Part shown: in pieces, positions 1 through 8,329 of the stretch
How positions within the stretch are numbered: the stretch's first letter is position 1
Layout: each line of letters opens with the position of its first letter
The notes under the pieces: model-generated
The model's database searches: none
The model's input: the letters and a program-made list of their open reading frames with translations, nothing else
What the model was told of the DNA's origin: nothing
Assembly: GCF_001427605.1 (NCBI RefSeq)
Contig: NZ_LMGZ01000020.1
Span: forward strand, 181,233 to 245,232
Direction: 5' to 3'
Length of the DNA stretch: 64,000 nucleotides
Source: Devosia sp. Root635
GTDB taxonomy: Bacteria; Pseudomonadota; Alphaproteobacteria; Rhizobiales; Devosiaceae
Made by a program: the position numbers and the translations under genes

Positions 1-398
1 CTGCCCTCGATGCCGAGCAGGGCGAGATCGTCGTCCTCAGCGTCATCGGCCTCAACCCCGGCATGTCGCAGAATGACCTGGCGGCAACGCTGGTGTTCAA
101 GAAATCGGCCATTACCAAGCTGGTGAAAGATCTCGAAGCGCGGGGCTATCTGGAGCGTGCCAAGTCCGCCACCGACAGACGCTTCAACGCGCTGCGCCTC
201 ACGGCGGCCGGACAGGAGCGCTACGCCAGGATCAGCGATCTCATCGCCCAGCAAAACGCCGCTTTTCTCGAACCGTTTTCCGAGCCTGAGCGCGTCGAAC
301 TCTTCGACTATCTCAATCGTCTCTACCGGCATCTCGGTCAGCGTCAGTTGCAGCGCACGGGCAATTCCAGCGTCATCGCCGAGGCCGGAGACGACTGA
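1..398 (+). CDS. MarR family transcriptional regulator (5' end outside window)
   Basis: The reading frame is open from base 3, so the N-terminus (roughly the first 40 residues of a normal MarR protein) lies outside the window. The visible part begins ALDAEQGEIVVLSVIG and carries the winged helix-turn-helix: recognition helix around KKSAITKLVKDLEARGYLER, then the wing SATDRRFNALRLT, where the DRR is the usual MarR wing motif. A short C-terminal dimerisation helix follows. MarR proteins are cytoplasmic dimers that usually repress and are released by phenolic ligands or CoA thioesters. The CoA-transferase gene downstream has a 19-bp inverted repeat in its promoter, so this protein may control it. 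The family call is secure; the ligand is unknown. Confidence 0.85.
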   Translation, partial: ALDAEQGEIVVLSVIGLNPGMSQNDLAATLVFKKSAITKLVKDLEARGYLERAKSATDRRFNALRLTAAGQERYARISDLIAQQNAAFLEPFSEPERVELFDYLNRLYRHLGQRQLQRTGNSSVIAEAGDD

Positions 399-422
399 CG
401 CGCTTGACACTTCTTCGTTTGG

Positions 423-441
423 TAGTTCATTTACTGAACTA
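423..441. promoter_or_regulatory. Inverted-repeat operator, probably for the upstream MarR protein
   Basis: A perfect inverted repeat TAGTTCA-TTTAC-TGAACTA (7-5-7) lies in the short gap between the MarR gene and the CoA-transferase gene. A consensus -35 box TTGACA is at 404-409, and the repeat covers the expected -10 position (TCATTT at 427-432, 17-bp spacing, a weak match). This is the size and placement of a MarR repressor site. Which protein binds is inferred from proximity. Confidence 0.6.
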
Positions 442-458
442 TTGTGGAGGAGTTCAAG

Positions 459-1622
459 GTGGCCAAACCGCTTGCCGGCGTGCGCATCGCCGATTTCAGT
501 CATGTCATTGCCGGGCCGCTGGCGACGCATTTCCTGTGCCTTCTGGGCGCTGAAGTCATCAAGGTCGAACCGCCCACCGGGGACGTGCTGCGGAACTATA
601 CGCAGCGCAAGGAACTGCGGGGCATGGCAGAGGCGTTCATTGGAGCCAATGCCGGTAAAAAATCCATCGTGCTCGATCTCAAGAGCGCCGAGGGTCAGGA
701 GGCTGCTCGCCGCCTGATCGCTACATCGGACATCATGGTCGAGAATTTTCGACCCGGTGTCATCGACAGGCTGGGCCTGAGCTACGAGAGCGTCAAGCAG
801 GACAATCCCGGGCTCATCTATTGTTCCATCTCCGGCTATGGTCAATCGGGCCCCATGCGCGATTATCCGGCCATCGACCAGATCATCCAGAGCGTTTCCG
901 GGCTGATGGGGCTCTCGGGGGAGCCTGACGCCGGCCCCATGCGGGTTGGCTTTCCCATTGTGGATACCTACAGCGCGCTCCTGGCCGCCTTCGCCATGCA
1001 GTCTGCCTATATCCAGAAGCTGCGCGATCCCGAGGGCCGGGGGCAGTTTATCGACATGTCCATGCTCGACGCCTCCCTGGTAATGATGGCGTCCGTCATC
1101 AACCCGCTGCTGATTTCCGGCATCGAGCCGCGACGCACCGGCAATCGCGGCTTCTCACTCGCGCCAACGGCCGACACTTTCCCCACCGGGGAAAATGCCA
1201 TCACCATCGGCGCAGTGCAGCAGAACCAGTATGAACGTCTTTGCGCCGCGCTCGAACGTCCCGACCTCCTGGACGATCCGCGCTTTGCCGATCCGGACAG
1301 CCGCATGGCCAATGAGGCGGCGCTGCAGGCTGAGCTCACAAACAGTTTTGCTGCCCGCACGGCGGCCGAATGGGAAGTGATCCTGGCTCAAGCCGGTGTT
1401 CCCGCCGGCGCCGTCCGCCCGGTGCGCGATGTGCTTGCTCTGCCCCAGCTTGAAGGCCGCAATCTCACCGTTGAGGTCGACGTACCGAGCCATGCAGTGC
1501 CGCGGACAACGATTCTCAATGCGGGCTTTCTCTTCGAGCGCGACGGTCCTGAAGTGGCCGGGCCGCCGCCGCGTCTGGGTGAGCATACCGAGGCCGTTCT
1601 CCGCGAGCTTGGCCTTGCATAA
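459..1622 (+). CDS. CaiB/BaiF (family III) CoA-transferase
   Basis: The protein belongs to the formyl-CoA transferase/CaiB family, which moves CoA between carboxylic acids in the cytoplasm. The N-terminal GVRIADFSHVIAGP and AEVIKVEPP segments, the VENFRPGVIDRLGL block and the GRGQFIDMSMLDA segment are family hallmarks. With the start chosen here the predicted catalytic aspartate falls at residue 169 (GFPIVDT), the position of the aspartate in formyl-CoA transferase as I recall it. I chose GTG at 459 because GGAGGA at 446-451 sits 7 bases upstream; an in-frame GTG at 444 would overlap that site. The likely role is activating a substrate of the neighbouring catabolic genes using a CoA donor; the acid is not identifiable. 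Confidence 0.88.
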   Translation: MAKPLAGVRIADFSHVIAGPLATHFLCLLGAEVIKVEPPTGDVLRNYTQRKELRGMAEAFIGANAGKKSIVLDLKSAEGQEAARRLIATSDIMVENFRPGVIDRLGLSYESVKQDNPGLIYCSISGYGQSGPMRDYPAIDQIIQSVSGLMGLSGEPDAGPMRVGFPIVDTYSALLAAFAMQSAYIQKLRDPEGRGQFIDMSMLDASLVMMASVINPLLISGIEPRRTGNRGFSLAPTADTFPTGENAITIGAVQQNQYERLCAALERPDLLDDPRFADPDSRMANEAALQAELTNSFAARTAAEWEVILAQAGVPAGAVRPVRDVLALPQLEGRNLTVEVDVPSHAVPRTTILNAGFLFERDGPEVAGPPPRLGEHTEAVLRELGLA

Positions 1623-1731
1623 TCAATGACTTGGTGAAGTTTTAGCGCAACGGAACAAGGCTTCCGGCGCGTTTTTCTCATGCACATCCCGCCCTTTGCG
1701 GACTTGCAATCGCGTTCGCTCCGTCATAATT

Positions 1732-1749
1732 GTCGACAAAATTATAGAC
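1732..1749. promoter_or_regulatory. Candidate GntR (FCD) operator upstream of the P450 gene
   Basis: The 18-base element GTCGACAA-AA-TTATAGAC has the same arrangement as the element at 3786-3803 between the GntR gene and the ABC operon (GTCGACAA-TT-TTGTTGAC). The left half TTGTCGACAA is itself palindromic. It lies about 50 bases before the P450 start. Shared control by the GntR protein encoded at 3030-3695 is an inference from two sites. Confidence 0.5.
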
Positions 1750-1798
1750 AACCGGCGCACGCCTGGCGGCGAAGCGCTGGTTCTGGAGGAGAGCCGCC

Positions 1799-3022
1799 TT
1801 GACCGATACGATGCAGCCTGCGCCCAAAACCTTCGTGCCCCCGAAGAACGATCTGCACGAATTCGATGCCGATGTGGTGGAGGGTTTTGACGATGTCCAT
1901 GCGGTGTTCAAGGAATTGCGCGGTCGTTGCCCCGTCGCTCACACATCCGATTTCGAGGGCTTCTGGCTGCTTACCAAATATGACGACGTGATCCGGGCGC
2001 TGGCGGACTATGAAAATTTTTCCACCGCCTACCAGAACGTGGTGCCGCGGGTAGCCACGTCCGGCCGCCGCCCGCCGCTTCACCTCGACCCACCCGATCA
2101 CACGCCCTATCGCCGCGCCATCAGCCCGCTGTTCCACCCCGATCGCATGGCGTTCTGGGAGCCGGTGGTACGAGCCATCGTATCCCGCCTCCTCGCGCCG
2201 CTTGTCGAGCGGGGCAACTGCGATATTTGCGTCGATTTCTCTTATCGGCTGCCGATCTTTGTGCTGGCGGAGTTCTTCCATATCCCCGCCGAGCAGGCCG
2301 AGAAAATTCGCGACATCGGTGCCGATTTCAACCGGGCGCTGCAGGTGCGCGACAATGCCATGCTCGAGAAAACCAGCCTGTTTCTCTATGACGTGGCGCG
2401 CGACATCATCGCCCTGCGCAAGGAACAGCCGCTCGATCCGGGCGTCGATCCGACCAGCGCCATGCTCGCGGCTCGTGACGACGATGGCAATCCGCTTCCC
2501 GAGCCGATGATCCTGGGCACGATCCGTCAATTGCTGGTCGTGGGCATTATCGCACCCACCACCTTCACCGGCTCGATGGTTGTGCATCTGGCGCGCCATC
2601 CTGAGCATTTCGCCATGCTCAAGGCCGATCCTGCGCTGATCCCGGATGCGTTGGAGGAATTGCTGCGCCTTTACACGCCCTATCGCGGCTTTGCGCGCAC
2701 TGCCAAGCAGGACATTGAAATCGGTGGTCGGCTGATCAGGAAGGACGAGCCGATCGCCATGGCCTTTACCTCGGCCAACCGCGATGCCGACGCCTTTGAA
2801 GACCCCGATACCTTCCGCCTGGATCGGTCCGGCGACAGGAAGCACATGGCTTTCGGGCGTGGCCCGCACCAATGCGCCGGCGCTCCGCTGGCGCGTCTCA
2901 TGCTGCGCATCACGCTGGAGGAGCTGATTTCCCGCACCAATGGCTGGGAAATGACGGGGCCGACGCCGATGACTACCTGGCCCGAATATGGACCGCTGAG
3001 CGTTCCGGTGACGTTTCTTTGA
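1799..3022 (+). CDS. Cytochrome P450
   Basis: A 407-residue soluble bacterial P450 (CYP101-like in layout). The haem-ligand loop AFGRGPHQCAG puts the axial cysteine near residue 359, and the K-helix ExxR is in LEELLRLY. LHLDPPDHTPYRR is the usual C-helix region. The I-helix reads LLVVGIIAPTT: the acid that normally precedes the threonine (AGxE/DTT) is absent, which may change proton delivery. The start is TTG at 1799, supported by GGAGGA at 1785-1790; the next ATG (1811) is too far from it. No ferredoxin or ferredoxin reductase gene is adjacent, so redox partners must come from elsewhere. It probably hydroxylates or O-demethylates the substrate of this island; the substrate is unknown. Confidence 0.9.
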   Translation: MTDTMQPAPKTFVPPKNDLHEFDADVVEGFDDVHAVFKELRGRCPVAHTSDFEGFWLLTKYDDVIRALADYENFSTAYQNVVPRVATSGRRPPLHLDPPDHTPYRRAISPLFHPDRMAFWEPVVRAIVSRLLAPLVERGNCDICVDFSYRLPIFVLAEFFHIPAEQAEKIRDIGADFNRALQVRDNAMLEKTSLFLYDVARDIIALRKEQPLDPGVDPTSAMLAARDDDGNPLPEPMILGTIRQLLVVGIIAPTTFTGSMVVHLARHPEHFAMLKADPALIPDALEELLRLYTPYRGFARTAKQDIEIGGRLIRKDEPIAMAFTSANRDADAFEDPDTFRLDRSGDRKHMAFGRGPHQCAGAPLARLMLRITLEELISRTNGWEMTGPTPMTTWPEYGPLSVPVTFL

Positions 3023-3029
3023 GGTTGGC

Positions 3030-3695
3030 CTAGCGGAAATGTTCCTCGGCCAGCCGGGCAACGTGCTGGTTGCCGGCATGGACATGCGCCCGCATGGCGG
3101 CTTCGGCTGCGTCCGGCTTGCCGGCCAGGATGGAACTGGTGATCACCTGGTGGTCGCGGTTTGAGCTTGCCATGGAATCGCTGGAAAAGCTCCGCGGGAG
3201 CTGCAGGCGATAGAGGGGAAGCCTGACGCGCGCCAGCGACTGCTCGACATGGCGGTTGTTGGCAATGGCGCAGATGGCGGCGTGGTATTGAAAGTTCTCG
3301 CTATTGTAGCGGTCGACATCGTTGCTCGCTTCGGCTTCGTCCATGCGGTTCTGCAATGCGCGAAGCAGGGCGCGTTGCTCGACCGTCAATTCCGTCTCGG
3401 CAGCCAGCCGCGCAGCCAGACCTTCCAGCACTTCGCGGACGCGCCCCATTTCCAGAATCTCGGCGCGCGTGAAGCGCCGGACGTATACGCCCCGGTTCTT
3501 GATGAATTCGAGATAGCCTTCGCCCACCAGCGTCTTGAATATCTCGCGGATGCGGCCCCGGCCGACGGAGAACTCTTCGGCCAGGTCGACTTCGATCAAT
3601 CGCTGCCCTGGCGCATAGCCGCCACGATGTATGCGCGTTTTGATGCCATCACAAATCGCGCTGTCAGAAATCCGGGCGGCCGGTTTTGTGTCCAT
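3030..3695 (-). CDS. GntR family regulator, FCD subfamily
   Basis: A winged HTH (SDSAICDGIKTRIHRGGYAP, then GRGRIREIFKTLVGEGYLEFI with wing RGVYVRR) is followed by an all-helical FCD ligand domain with the REVLEGLAARLAAE motif and histidines in FQYHAAICAIANN and MRAHVHAG that could bind a metal. FCD regulators usually respond to organic acids. I start at ATG 3695 because AAGGA lies 7-8 bases upstream; an upstream TTG (3770) has no such site. The gene converges on the P450 (7 bases between stops) and diverges from the ABC operon at 3860, with two palindromes in the gap. It probably controls that operon and perhaps the P450. Confidence 0.85.
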   Translation of the reverse strand: MDTKPAARISDSAICDGIKTRIHRGGYAPGQRLIEVDLAEEFSVGRGRIREIFKTLVGEGYLEFIKNRGVYVRRFTRAEILEMGRVREVLEGLAARLAAETELTVEQRALLRALQNRMDEAEASNDVDRYNSENFQYHAAICAIANNRHVEQSLARVRLPLYRLQLPRSFSSDSMASSNRDHQVITSSILAGKPDAAEAAMRAHVHAGNQHVARLAEEHFR

Positions 3696-3785
3696 GAGAA
3701 GGTCCTTCGGGGCGATCCCGTTTCGCCGCCTGTCGCGGCATTCATATGTAGGGGCGATGCGAGAAGTCAAACTCTGGACCAGATC

Positions 3786-3803
3786 GTCGACAATTTTGTT
3801 GAC
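3786..3803. promoter_or_regulatory. Candidate GntR (FCD) operator, divergent region
   Basis: GTCGACAA-TT-TTGTTGAC is a near-perfect inverted repeat (one mismatch) in the gap between the GntR gene and the ABC operon. The left half and its spacing recur at 1732-1749 before the P450 gene. It overlaps a possible -35 (TTGTTG at 3796-3801) for the ABC operon. Confidence 0.55.
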
Positions 3804-3807
3804 TGTC

Positions 3808-3826
3808 TAGTTATGTCATATAACAA
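3808..3826. promoter_or_regulatory. Candidate operator of the second MarR (TTGTTAT-type box)
   Basis: TAGTTAT-GTCAT-ATAACAA matches the 7-5-7 box at 11843-11861 and 17475-17493 with one mismatch in the left arm. It contains the likely -10 TATAAC (3819-3824) of the ABC operon and lies 4 bases after the GntR-type palindrome, so the promoter may be read by both regulators. Confidence 0.6.
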
Positions 3827-3859
3827 TTTGGGACGAGTGCTGTCGAAAGGGAGGAACCT

Positions 3860-5440
3860 ATGACAAAGCTTATGAACCGCCATGTGCATCGCACCGCGGT
3901 AAGCTTGCTGGCTGGTGTTGCGTTGACACTGTCCCCGATTATGCCTGCGTGGGCCCAGGCTGATGACCTGATTATCGCGCTGTCCACCTTCTCGGAAGAA
4001 ACCATGACCCCCTGGAGCGGGTCGGGTCAGCGTAAAACCTATCTCGATGTCGTCTACGAATATCTCACCTATGCCGAACCTGGCACGCTCAAGACCATTC
4101 CAGGCCTGGCGGAAAGCTGGGAGATGAGCCCTGATGGCAAGGCGTGGACCTTCCACCTGCGCCATGGCGTCCAATTCTCCGGCGGCTATGGCGAAATGAC
4201 GTCGGCCGACGTGGCTTATTCCATCGAGCGCCTCATTCGCGATGACTCGAGGGCCGGTCCATCCTCGCCCATGCGTCGTCTCATCGCTTCGGTCGAAACC
4301 CCGGACGACTACACCGTCGTCGTCAAGCTTCACTTCCCAGACTTCGAACTGGCGCAGGGCTATTTCGGTGCGGCGCAGCAGCTGGGCATCGTTTCCAAAG
4401 CGTATTTCGACGCGCTCGGTGAAACCGACGCGGAGGCGAAGCCCATTGGCACCGGCGCCTATGAACTTGCCTCGATCAACCCCGGCTCGGAGATCGTCAT
4501 GACCTTGCGGGATGACGTAGCCGACCACTGGCGCGTCCATCCTGAATTCGAGAATATCGTCTTCAAGGTCGTGCCCGAGGAGTCGACCCGCGTTGCCATG
4601 CTGCGCACCGGCGAAGCGGATATAGCGCCTATCGGCTTTGACTCCATTCCCACAGTGAAGGAAGCGGGTCTGACGGTCGTTTCGGCCGAGGCCACCTGGT
4701 CGCCAGTGGTCCGCTTCGGCGGCCTGGTTGAAACGTCCGACAATCGCTACAACGCGGACAATCCGTGGGCCAAGCGCGAAGTGCGCCAGGCCCTGAACTA
4801 TGCCGTCGACAAGCAGCTCATCATCGATGAACTGTTCCACGGCGAAGCCACCGTCGCCTCGAGCGACACCCCGGTTCCCGCCTGGTCTGATGTCGAGCCC
4901 TATCCCTATGATCCGGACAAGGCCCGCGAGCTGCTCAAGGAAGCGGGCTATGAAAACGGCTTTGACATCACCATCAAGACCTTCACCACGGCTCCGGGTG
5001 CCGAGCTGCCGCTGATGGCTGAAGCCGTCGCTCTGTTCTGGCAGGATATTGGCGTCAATGCCACGATCGAGCCGGTGGACTGGCCTTCGCTGCGCTCCGA
5101 TTGGACCGAAGGCCGCGCCAACGACTACGTCTGGACCCACAGGGGCTTCCCCTTCTCCAGCGCCGCCAACGGGCTGGAAGCGGGCTTCATGGCGGCCAGC
5201 GTCTTTGCCGCCTATTCGACACCTGAGCTTGAAACCATGATCAACGACTTCTCCAACGAGCAGGATTTGGTCGAGCGGGAAGCCAAGTTCACGGCCATTG
5301 GCCAGTATCTGCGTGACGAGGCTGCGGCAGTGTTCATCGCTCTCGCCAATGAGCCCTACGGCATCTCCGACAAGGTCGGAGAATGGAAGATTACCACGGC
5401 CTATATGTGGAATTTCGACCAGGTTACGCGCGCCAAATAA
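3860..5440 (+). CDS. ABC transporter substrate-binding protein, family 5 (peptide/nickel/opine type)
   Basis: A 526-residue periplasmic binding protein of the DppA/OppA class. The N-terminus has a Sec signal peptide (NRHVHRTAVSLLAGVALTL, cleavage probably after PAWAQA). The family core follows: TIPGLAESWEMSPDGKAWTFHLRHGVQFSGG, TSADVAYSIERL and VRQALNYAVDK. The start has a strong site, GGGAGG, 6 bases upstream. It is the first gene of an operon with two permeases and two ATPases. Family members bind oligopeptides but also opines, glycosides and aromatic or other organic acids; the neighbours suggest a catabolic substrate rather than peptides. A hairpin follows the stop codon. Confidence 0.92.
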   Translation: MTKLMNRHVHRTAVSLLAGVALTLSPIMPAWAQADDLIIALSTFSEETMTPWSGSGQRKTYLDVVYEYLTYAEPGTLKTIPGLAESWEMSPDGKAWTFHLRHGVQFSGGYGEMTSADVAYSIERLIRDDSRAGPSSPMRRLIASVETPDDYTVVVKLHFPDFELAQGYFGAAQQLGIVSKAYFDALGETDAEAKPIGTGAYELASINPGSEIVMTLRDDVADHWRVHPEFENIVFKVVPEESTRVAMLRTGEADIAPIGFDSIPTVKEAGLTVVSAEATWSPVVRFGGLVETSDNRYNADNPWAKREVRQALNYAVDKQLIIDELFHGEATVASSDTPVPAWSDVEPYPYDPDKARELLKEAGYENGFDITIKTFTTAPGAELPLMAEAVALFWQDIGVNATIEPVDWPSLRSDWTEGRANDYVWTHRGFPFSSAANGLEAGFMAASVFAAYSTPELETMINDFSNEQDLVEREAKFTAIGQYLRDEAAAVFIALANEPYGISDKVGEWKITTAYMWNFDQVTRAK

Positions 5441-5450
5441 GGCCTATTCT

Positions 5451-5477
5451 GACGGCGCCGTCCTGCGCGGCGCCGTC
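5451..5477 (+). terminator. Intercistronic hairpin after binding-protein gene
   Basis: A perfect 10-bp stem (GACGGCGCCG / CGGCGCCGTC) with a 7-base loop starts 10 bases after the stop codon and lacks a T-run. It is more likely a partial terminator or 3'-end stabiliser that raises binding-protein mRNA over permease mRNA than a full stop, since the permease genes continue directly. Confidence 0.6.
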
Positions 5478-5508
5478 TTCCACCGACTGCAATGACTATT
5501 GGGACGCA

Positions 5509-6432
5509 ATGTTCAAGATCGTCGCCGCCCGGACTGTAGAGGCGCTCATCGCATTGCTCCTGATGAGCATTGTGATCTTCTTTCTGAGCCGGCTCACCGG
5601 CGACCCCGTTGCCCTGCTGCTCGGAGACGGGGCCACAGAGGCCGACAAGATAAAGCTCACACGGGACCTTGGTCTCGATCAGCCGATTGTCATTCAATAC
5701 CTGACATTCCTGGGCAAGGCGCTGACCGGTGATTTCGGCCGCTCCGTCGCGGCCGGCAATCAGCCTGCGTTGCAACTCATCATGGCGCGGCTGCCTGCCT
5801 CGTTGAGCCTTGCAGGCGTCGCGCTCGCCTTCACCATGGTCGTCGGCATTCTCTTCGGCGTGATGGCGGCGGTAAGGCACAACTCCGCCGTGGACATAGC
5901 AGCGCGCCTTATCGCCCTGGTTGGCCAGTCGGTGCCGAGTTTCTGGCTCGGCATTGTGCTCATGTATGTGTTTGCGGTGCAGCTTGGCTGGCTTCCCACC
6001 TCCGGCTACGGCCGATGGGAGCATTATGTCCTCCCCGCCGCAACGCTGGGGCTATTCACGCTGGCCGCCATCACCCGCCTCGTGCGCTCGTCCATGCTCG
6101 AAGCTCTGGGCAGCGAATATATCAAGCTCGCACGCGTCAAGGGCCTCTCCGAAAGCGTGGTGATCTGGAAACATGCTCTCGCCAACAGCCTCATTCCGGT
6201 CGTCACCTTCATGGGCACATTCTTTGCCGTGATGATTACGGGCGCGGTGATCGTCGAGACCGTGTTTTCCTGGCCCGGCATCGGGCGCCTGGCCTATGAA
6301 TCCATACTGGCCCGTGACTTTCCCGTCGTTCAGGCCGTGGTGCTGGTCATCACGTCGCTGTTCATCATCGCCAATCTTCTGGTCGACATACTCTACGTTG
6401 TGATCGACCCGCGCATGCGGAGTCGTGGCTGA
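5509..6432 (+). CDS. ABC transporter permease (DppB/OppB type)
   Basis: A 307-residue inner-membrane permease with about six membrane segments. The N-terminus MFKIVAARTVEALIALLLMSIVIFF and the GDPVALLLGDGAT segment are typical of DppB. The cytoplasmic EAA loop that docks on the ATPases is visible (EYIKLARVKGLSESVVIWKH), and the C-terminus VDILYVVIDPRMR is typical. I chose ATG 5509 because it fits the family start; the open frame runs further upstream through the hairpin. It pairs with the next permease, whose start codon overlaps this stop (TGATG). Confidence 0.9.
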   Translation: MFKIVAARTVEALIALLLMSIVIFFLSRLTGDPVALLLGDGATEADKIKLTRDLGLDQPIVIQYLTFLGKALTGDFGRSVAAGNQPALQLIMARLPASLSLAGVALAFTMVVGILFGVMAAVRHNSAVDIAARLIALVGQSVPSFWLGIVLMYVFAVQLGWLPTSGYGRWEHYVLPAATLGLFTLAAITRLVRSSMLEALGSEYIKLARVKGLSESVVIWKHALANSLIPVVTFMGTFFAVMITGAVIVETVFSWPGIGRLAYESILARDFPVVQAVVLVITSLFIIANLLVDILYVVIDPRMRSRG

Positions 6433-7337
6433 TGGCTGATGCAACGTCCGGCGCCAACCCGCCAAATGCCGTTCTCGCCGCGATATCGCGTTTCTGGACC
6501 TCGCTCGACTGGCCGCTGCGTATCGCGCTTGCCCTGCTCGTCGTGTTCGTCTTCGTGGCGGTGTTCGGGCCGTGGATATCGCCCCACGATCCGCTGAAAG
6601 GGTCATTGCGCGCGCGCCTCGCGCCGCCAGTCTGGCAGGACGGTGGCTCCTGGAGCCATATCTTCGGCACCGACCGTCTGGGTCGCGATATTCTTTCGCG
6701 CATCATTGCCGGTGCCCGTATCTCGCTGACCGTCTGCGTCCTGGTCATCGCCATCGCGGGCGTTTTGGGCACGGCAATTGGCACCGCTGCCGGCTATTTT
6801 GGCGGCTGGTGCGACCGCGTGCTGATGCGTCTCGTCGATCTGGCACTGTCTTTCCCCGTCATCCTGCTCGCCCTGCTTCTGGGCGCGATTTCGGGCCCGA
6901 GCTTCACCAACATCATCGTCGTCATTTCGCTTACCCTGTGGAGCCAATATGCCCGTATGGCCCGGGGCGAGACGCTGAAGATCCGCAACGAGGACTATGT
7001 CGATCTGGCGCGCACCTCGGGGCTTTCCGATCGTGTCATCATCTGGCGTCACATCCTGCCCAATATCGCGCCTGCGCTGATTGTCGTTGCCACGCTCCAG
7101 GTTGGCATCGTCGTCGTGCTGGAGGCATCGCTGAGCTTCCTCGGTGTCGGCGTGCCGCCACCGGCGCCATCCTGGGGCTCGATGGTGGCAGACGGCCGCT
7201 CCTACATCGCTTCCGCCTGGTGGCTCTGCATGGTGCCGGGCTCGGCAATCCTGATCACTGTGATGGCCGTCAATCTCCTGGGTGACGCCCTGGCCGACCG
7301 TATCAATCCGGCGCTCAGGGGGCGCAACATCCAGTGA
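6432..7337 (+). CDS. ABC transporter permease (DppC/OppC type)
   Basis: A 301-residue second permease of the importer. After a cytoplasmic N-terminus and first membrane segment (IALALLVVFVFVAVFGPWI), it has the DppC hallmark GTDRLGRDILSRII, several membrane segments, the EAA loop (DYVDLARTSGLSDRVIIWRH) and the conserved LEASLSFLGVGVPPPAPSWG near the C-terminus. The start codon overlaps the previous stop by one base and its own stop overlaps the next gene by four, so the genes are translationally coupled. Confidence 0.92.
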   Translation: MADATSGANPPNAVLAAISRFWTSLDWPLRIALALLVVFVFVAVFGPWISPHDPLKGSLRARLAPPVWQDGGSWSHIFGTDRLGRDILSRIIAGARISLTVCVLVIAIAGVLGTAIGTAAGYFGGWCDRVLMRLVDLALSFPVILLALLLGAISGPSFTNIIVVISLTLWSQYARMARGETLKIRNEDYVDLARTSGLSDRVIIWRHILPNIAPALIVVATLQVGIVVVLEASLSFLGVGVPPPAPSWGSMVADGRSYIASAWWLCMVPGSAILITVMAVNLLGDALADRINPALRGRNIQ

Positions 7338-8329
7338 CCACTCCTACCGATCCCCCTCTGCTCGATATCCGCAATCTCTCGGTCCGGCTTGGTGAGGGTG
7401 CCGCGAGCCCGGCCTTGATAGAGAATATCAATCTTCGGATACGGGCTGGCGAAACCGTCGGCCTTGTGGGGGAAAGCGGCTCAGGCAAGACCACTTTGGG
7501 CATGTCGCTCATGCGCTTGCTGCCCCCGCTGCTCGACCGGGGCCTGTCCGGCCAGATCCACTATGATGGCGACGATATCGTCCAGATGGACAGGGCTGAG
7601 CTAACGCGCCTTCGCGGTGGCGAAATCTCCATGATCCTTCAGGATCCCATGGCTTCGCTCAATCCGATCTTCACCATCGGCAACCAGCTCAAGGAGGGTT
7701 TGCGCCTGCATGCGACGGCAAGCGGCTCGCTGGAGGATCGCGCTATCGCGGCCCTCGAAAGCGTACGCATTCCCTCGCCCGAGGCGCGCCTTCAAAATCA
7801 TCCCCACCAGATGAGCGGTGGCATGCGCCAACGGGTCGTCGGCGCCATTTCGCTGACCCGCGCGCCGCGCCTGCTTGTCGCCGACGAGCCGACGACCTCG
7901 CTCGATGTCACCATCCAGTACCAGTTCCTCGAACTGCTCAAGGACCTGCAAAAGCGCGCCGGCATGGCCATGCTTTTCATCACGCACGATTTCGGCGTCG
8001 TTGCCAAGATGTGTGACCGCGTCGCCGTCATGTATGCCGGCCAGATCGTTGAAGAAGGCCCCGTGCGCGAGATATTCAGGCGCCCCAGGCATTGGTACAC
8101 CCGCGCCCTGCTGGATAGCGTCCCGACGCTCGATCAGGCGCTCGATCGCCTGCCCACCATTCCGGGCTCTCCGCCCAGCGTCGCCAACCGCCCGCAAGGC
8201 TGCCGCTTCCACCCGCGCTGCGCCAATGCGCAAGCCAAGTGCATGCAGATGCCGCCCATGGCCGAACTGGCGCCGGCGCATGATGTGCGGTGCTGGTTCC
8301 CCCTCCAAGAGCAACGAGGCGCAGCATGA
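7334..8329 (+). CDS. ABC transporter ATP-binding protein (DppD/OppD type)
   Basis: A 331-residue cytoplasmic ATPase. It has Walker A (GESGSGKTT), Q-loop (MILQDPMASLNP), signature (MSGGMRQR), Walker B (LLVADEPTTSLD) and the switch histidine (FITHDF). The C-terminal oligopeptide-transporter extension has CRFHPRCANAQAKC, which in this family carries cysteines that can hold an iron-sulfur cluster. Translation starts at GTG, overlapping the previous stop by four bases (GTGA). It forms a heterodimer with the next gene product. Confidence 0.92.
   Translation: MTTPTDPPLLDIRNLSVRLGEGAASPALIENINLRIRAGETVGLVGESGSGKTTLGMSLMRLLPPLLDRGLSGQIHYDGDDIVQMDRAELTRLRGGEISMILQDPMASLNPIFTIGNQLKEGLRLHATASGSLEDRAIAALESVRIPSPEARLQNHPHQMSGGMRQRVVGAISLTRAPRLLVADEPTTSLDVTIQYQFLELLKDLQKRAGMAMLFITHDFGVVAKMCDRVAVMYAGQIVEEGPVREIFRRPRHWYTRALLDSVPTLDQALDRLPTIPGSPPSVANRPQGCRFHPRCANAQAKCMQMPPMAELAPAHDVRCWFPLQEQRGAA

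Noticed and set aside
1742..3085. A 447-codon minus-strand open frame over the P450 gene.
   Set aside because: The plus strand has a full P450 with haem-loop and ExxR motifs; the antisense frame has no domain.
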